Shown in pieces: positions 6,904 to 9,248 of a DNA stretch of 9,248 bases (its first letter is position 1; each line of letters begins with the position of its first letter). The stretch is from CAZSWR01 sp964610885. GTDB taxonomy: Bacteria > Bacteroidota > Ignavibacteria > Kapaibacteriales > UBA2268. The stretch is from positions 1 to 9,248 of the forward strand of contig CAZSWR010000113.1 in assembly GCA_964610885.1 (NCBI GenBank), in the 5' to 3' direction. The notes beneath the pieces were generated by a model. That model was not told where the DNA came from. It did not search any database and saw nothing but the letters and a program-made list of their open reading frames with translations. A program made the position numbers and the translations under genes.

Positions 6904-6930
6904 GTCATATTGAACGAAGTGAAATATCCA
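6904..6930 (+). repeat. Second copy of the 27-bp TTGAACGAAGTGAA repeat
   Basis: It matches the inner arm of the element at 220-246 at 25 of 27 positions (GTCATxTTGAACGAAGTGAAAxATCCA). The two differences are the paired changes G to A and C to T within GTCATG/CATCC, so the copies come from one dispersed family. No matching opposite arm follows here, so this is a half element. Confidence 0.8.
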
Positions 6931-6998
6931 TAAATTGAATTACAAGGTATTTCAATTCAATGTAAATATCGTTGTAAATCATTGAAATATCAACAAAT

Positions 6999-7026
6999 CC
7001 CCCCAACCCTGCTTTGCCAAAGGGGG
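6999..7026. repeat. C-run/G-run hairpin of a dispersed type
   Basis: A C run (6999-7004) can pair with GGGGG (7022-7026), with a smaller CTTT/AAAG stem inside the loop. There is no T run after it on the plus strand. On the minus strand it is followed by GGATTTG, which is not a convincing terminator. It resembles the C-rich hairpin at 150-188 and is probably another interspersed repeat. Confidence 0.4.
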
Positions 7027-7152
7027 CCTAAGAAATTAATCACATAAGACAGTGAAATAAAAGAGAAAGAAGTAGATGGCGTAGCGATACTATTTCAAGA
7101 GGATCCTTATTGCATTGGAGACTGTACCTACTTCGAAAACCATCGATCCCCC

Positions 7153-7185
7153 AAAAAAGAGAAAGCCTGCTTTGAGGGCAGGCTT
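7153..7185 (-). terminator. Intrinsic terminator of the tRNA gene
   Basis: On the minus strand AAGCCTGC (7185-7178) pairs perfectly with GCAGGCTT (7170-7163) around a 7-nt loop, followed by TCTCTTTTTT. The stem begins at the last base of the encoded CCA end. Confidence 0.88.
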
Positions 7186-7261
7186 GGTACCGGAGGACGG
7201 ATTTGAACCATCGACACACGGATTATGATTCCGTTGCTCTAACCAACTGAGCTACTCCGGC
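7185..7261 (-). tRNA. tRNA with anticodon CAU (elongator Met, or Ile2)
   Basis: The cloverleaf is complete on the minus strand. The acceptor stem is GCCGGAG with CTCCGGT, whose first pair is G-U. U8-A9 precede the D arm GCTC/GAGC. The anticodon stem is ACGGA/TCCGT with loop ATCATAA, giving anticodon CAT after T33. The T arm is GATGG/CCGTC with loop TTCAAAT, then A73 and an encoded CCA. It is not the initiator: the first base pair is formed, and the anticodon stem lacks the three G-C pairs next to the loop. CAU could also be tRNA-Ile2, read after lysidine modification of C34; sequence alone does not settle this, and elongator Met is my first choice. Confidence 0.95.
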
Positions 7262-7278
7262 TTCTCGATTAGAGAATA

Positions 7279-7310
7279 CAAAATTATAATATTTTTCCGT
7301 TTCTACCAAA
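7279..7310 (-). promoter_or_regulatory. Bacteroidota-type promoter of the tRNA gene
   Basis: On the minus strand TTTG (7310-7307), a 20-nt spacer and TAATTTTG (7286-7279) match the Bacteroidota pattern TTTG-N19-21-TAnnTTTG. TATAAT overlaps the downstream box. Transcription would start a few bases before the mature 5' end at 7261. Confidence 0.75.
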
Positions 7311-7629
7311 CACTTTTTTTATATTTTGTATTTCGTGCGCGATTGAGGGATTCGTGATTGAATTTGTTAGTTCTATAACGTATAAAATGAGTACCGTCAA
7401 AATAACAATCTGAGCGAGTTGGTAAAATCAAAATTATATATTCTGCAACAATATTCAGGAAATGGAGTATTCAACGAATCACACAATATGGCGAATAACC
7501 GTGTAGCTTCGGGTAGGGGCGAGGTCTTCTCGCTCTCACAATCACCATTATTCCCAATCTGTTTGCCGCCTCATCGCCATTGCGCTGCCTTCAAGAATCA
7601 AGTCTCGCCCGCCACATAATAAAAACAAT
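7311..7629. other. Intergenic stretch between the tRNA and the phosphoesterase gene
   Basis: The DNA is AT-rich up to about 7495, then a GC-richer patch runs to about 7615. The one open plus-strand frame (7419-7619) has no ribosome site and no protein-like composition, so I leave it out. The patch holds a degenerate REP-like hairpin (7513-7536), and GGGCGAG at 7517-7523 is mirrored by CTCGCCC at 7604-7610, so it may be a decayed mobile repeat. Confidence 0.5.
7513..7536. repeat. Degenerate REP-like hairpin
   Basis: GTAGGGGCGAGGTCTTCTCG opens the site. GCGAG (7519-7523) pairs with CTCGC (7529-7533) over a 5-nt loop. The GTAGGGGC border matches the reverse complement of the GCCCCTAC border of the hairpins at 3774-3798 and 4175-4199. 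Confidence 0.5.
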
Positions 7630-7660
7630 TTTGCTATAGGAAACAAAATTCATATATTTG
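7630..7660 (+). promoter_or_regulatory. Bacteroidota-type promoter of the metallophosphoesterase gene
   Basis: TTTG (7630-7633), a spacer of exactly 19 nt and TATATTTG (7653-7660) fit the Bacteroidota housekeeping consensus in every defined base. Initiation a few bases downstream would leave an untranslated leader of about 30 nt, with AAGGAAG at 7685-7691 just ahead of the ATG. Confidence 0.85.
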
Positions 7661-7694
7661 ATTGGTAGGATTTTATAATTTATGAAGGAAGAAT

Positions 7695-9047
7695 ATGAAA
7701 AGCTTTAGTACACTAATAATCGCATTGTGTCTGGGTGCTGTGGCGTGCTTTGCCTCGCCGAAATCGCCGGAGCAGTCCGGCAATCCGTTTTCCAACGGAA
7801 CTCAGGAAAGGAACCTTATCGTTATCTTTAGCGATGTGCATCTGGGCGCCGACCTTAGATTTGCCGAAACAAAAAAGAACCTGCCCAACTTGGTGAAATT
7901 CCTCGACCAGATCCGCACCTCGCCGAACGTTAAGGAATTAGTAATAGCCGGCGATTTGCTCGACGAATGGTTCGTCCCGGCGACTATCGATACGTACCAA
8001 GGCAAAGACCAGCTGGACTTTGTCCGCCGTATTGCCAGCTCAAACAAAACTGTCTTCGATATGTTCAACAGGATTATCAAAGAAAAAAATGTTAAGCTGA
8101 CATACGTGCCCGGGAACCACGACCTGACCATCAGGCCGGAAAACGTGGAAGCAATCATGCCCGGCATTAACCAAGCCAGAGACAAAGGGAAAATCGGACT
8201 CGGGACGTATTCGCCCGAAATGCTGCCCACATTGGCCGTCGAGCACGGGCACCGCTTCAATTTCTTCTGCGCGCCGGACCCAATCTCGAACAAGAGCATT
8301 TCGCCCACAACCATCACGCCTCCGGGATACTTCTTCACCAGAATCGGCGCATTGCACGTGATGCAGAAATGCAAAAAATCTGGCGAGCCGATGAAAATCG
8401 TTACGCCGAACGCCGATGGCGGCAAAAGCCAAGAACTGGCCTACAAATACTGGCAATCGTGGCAATGGTCGGTCAACTATTTGCCCGTTAACAATAAGTT
8501 CGATGATAAATTCATCGTTACCAACGTCGATGGACTGACTGGGACCTATTCCATGAACGATTTTATTCCATACCAAACCACTCCCGGCGGCCATATCGAT
8601 ATGAAACTATTCAAAAATATCCAAGACCAATGGGAAGAGCGCCAAACTCTCAATAACGTGCAGGTGCACATCAGCGCCGAACAGGCCATCGATTCGGTGG
8701 GCTCGAATACCGAAACCGACAACGAAGCCAATATCCAATACTTCCACAATCCGAAATCGGACAAACGGATTGTCGTCTTCGGGCACACCCATCAGGCCAT
8801 CGTCAGTGCGTCGAAGAACACCCAAGGCAAGAAATGCGTCTATGCCAATTCCGGCTCGTGGATCGACAGAATGGACCACGGCGCTGGCGCAAACGACCCG
8901 AACCAAGGCGCAACTGAAATGAATTTCATCGTCATCAAGCCCCAGAATGCAAACGACCCGAACTCGCTGACCGAGATCAAACTGTACAACTTCGAGGGCG
9001 GCAAAGCCAACTACATGCAGGGCGAATCGCTCAACCTGAATGACTAA
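7695..9047 (+). CDS. Exported calcineurin-like metallophosphoesterase
   Basis: This 450-residue protein has all five metal-binding motifs of the calcineurin-like phosphoesterase fold: SDVHLG (Asp47, His49), GDLLDEW (Asp87), GNHD (Asn141, His142), EHGH (His184) and GHTH (His364, His366), followed by NSGSW at 385. It should bind two metals and cleave phosphomono-, phosphodi- or pyrophosphate esters. The layout recalls LpxH-type UDP-diacylglucosamine diphosphatases, but LpxH is cytoplasmic, shorter and usually has GNRD. Here residues 1-20 are a signal peptide (MKSFSTLIIALCLGAVACFA), so it acts outside the inner membrane. Cys18 could be a lipidation site, but Ala at -3 is a weak lipobox. About 150 residues lie between the fourth and fifth motifs, a large insert with many aromatic residues. 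Start is ATG with AAGGAAG close upstream; it has its own promoter and terminator. The substrate is unknown. Confidence 0.9.
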   Translation: MKSFSTLIIALCLGAVACFASPKSPEQSGNPFSNGTQERNLIVIFSDVHLGADLRFAETKKNLPNLVKFLDQIRTSPNVKELVIAGDLLDEWFVPATIDTYQGKDQLDFVRRIASSNKTVFDMFNRIIKEKNVKLTYVPGNHDLTIRPENVEAIMPGINQARDKGKIGLGTYSPEMLPTLAVEHGHRFNFFCAPDPISNKSISPTTITPPGYFFTRIGALHVMQKCKKSGEPMKIVTPNADGGKSQELAYKYWQSWQWSVNYLPVNNKFDDKFIVTNVDGLTGTYSMNDFIPYQTTPGGHIDMKLFKNIQDQWEERQTLNNVQVHISAEQAIDSVGSNTETDNEANIQYFHNPKSDKRIVVFGHTHQAIVSASKNTQGKKCVYANSGSWIDRMDHGAGANDPNQGATEMNFIVIKPQNANDPNSLTEIKLYNFEGGKANYMQGESLNLND

Positions 9048-9086
9048 TTCCATTTGATTTGCAAACAGATCGTTGTTTTTTTATTC

Positions 9087-9134
9087 AATCCACCTTGTTC
9101 GATCGTTTCGGTTGGCAAGGTGGATTTTTTATTT
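9087..9134 (+). terminator. Intrinsic terminator after the metallophosphoesterase gene
   Basis: AATCCACCTTG (9087-9097) pairs perfectly over 11 bp with CAAGGTGGATT (9116-9126) across an 18-nt loop, followed by a T-rich tail (9125-9134). The minus-strand reading lacks a T run, so it acts one way only. Confidence 0.88.
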
Positions 9135-9248
9135 CACGAGCGTAGTTTTGAGACGTACTCTTCGATTCTGCCGCAAAAGGCATCTGCTGATGAGCTGATG
9201 AGTCCCCAAGCAAAATATTGCGAGCAAATTTAATCTAACTTTATTAAA
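9135..9248. other. Right-edge intergenic DNA
   Basis: No gene is supported in this tail. A minus-strand frame stays open from the right edge to a TAA near 9130 (about 39 codons, ending in LVK), but its composition is not convincingly protein-like. GCTGATGA is repeated in tandem at 9186-9201. Confidence 0.4.

Noticed and set aside
6845..7128. AGACTGTACC occurs at 6845-6854 and 7119-7128 and might be a target duplication around an insertion.
   Set aside because: Ten bases without inverted ends or other insertion features inside is too weak to call.
7419..7619. A 66-codon plus-strand frame upstream of the phosphoesterase.
   Set aside because: It lacks a ribosome site, spans a degenerate REP-like hairpin, and has no protein-like pattern.
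9195..9240. CTGATGAGTCCCC resembles the start of a hammerhead ribozyme core.
   Set aside because: A hammerhead needs a stem II partner (GGGGA) followed by GAAA and a matching stem III and cleavage site. None occurs in the remaining bases of the window, and the motif is explained by a tandem GCTGATGA repeat.
9130..9248. An open minus-strand frame entering from the right edge and ending in LVK, possibly the end of another T9SS protein.
   Set aside because: Only about 39 codons are visible, with no YPNP or LPxGxY-type motif and AT-rich, intergenic-looking sequence at the edge.

Overview
The window looks like chromosomal DNA of a diderm, LPS-making bacterium of the Bacteroidota/Chlorobiota (FCB) group, possibly an Ignavibacteria- or Kapabacteria-like lineage. 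The grounds are a surface protein ending in a type IX secretion (T9SS) C-terminal sorting domain, an LptB ATPase of the LPS export machine, two promoters of the Bacteroidota pattern TTTG-N19/20-TAnnTTTG, and dispersed intergenic repeats of a kind I associate with these phyla. The lineage call is inference from gene content and motifs.

Layout. Positions 1-639 hold no gene but contain a 133-bp MITE-like inverted-repeat element and a GC-rich, foldable block. Positions 640-2576 are a tight two-gene plus-strand operon (htrA-type periplasmic protease, then lptB, 2 bp apart) closed by a strong intrinsic terminator at 2623-2658. After a pair of inverted 24-bp palindromic repeats comes a small AT-rich orphan gene on the minus strand (2971-3540). 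From 3770 to 4432 lies a three-unit repeat array in which the outer units share a 219-bp identical segment and every unit carries a 9-nt periodic module. The array abuts the stop codon of a large minus-strand gene (4433-6709) for a secreted Asp-box/Ig-like protein with a T9SS sorting domain. A tRNA with anticodon CAU (minus strand, 7185-7261) follows, with its own promoter and terminator. An exported calcineurin-type metallophosphoesterase (7695-9047, plus strand) with a near-ideal Bacteroidota promoter and its own terminator closes the window.

The genes mostly concern the cell envelope: periplasmic protein quality control plus LPS transport, a T9SS-exported surface protein, and an exported phosphoesterase. 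I see no defence, CRISPR, phage or antibiotic-resistance locus. The least explained material is intergenic: the 9-nt periodic repeat array, the family of palindromes with similar borders and different stems, and the GC-rich block near position 440.
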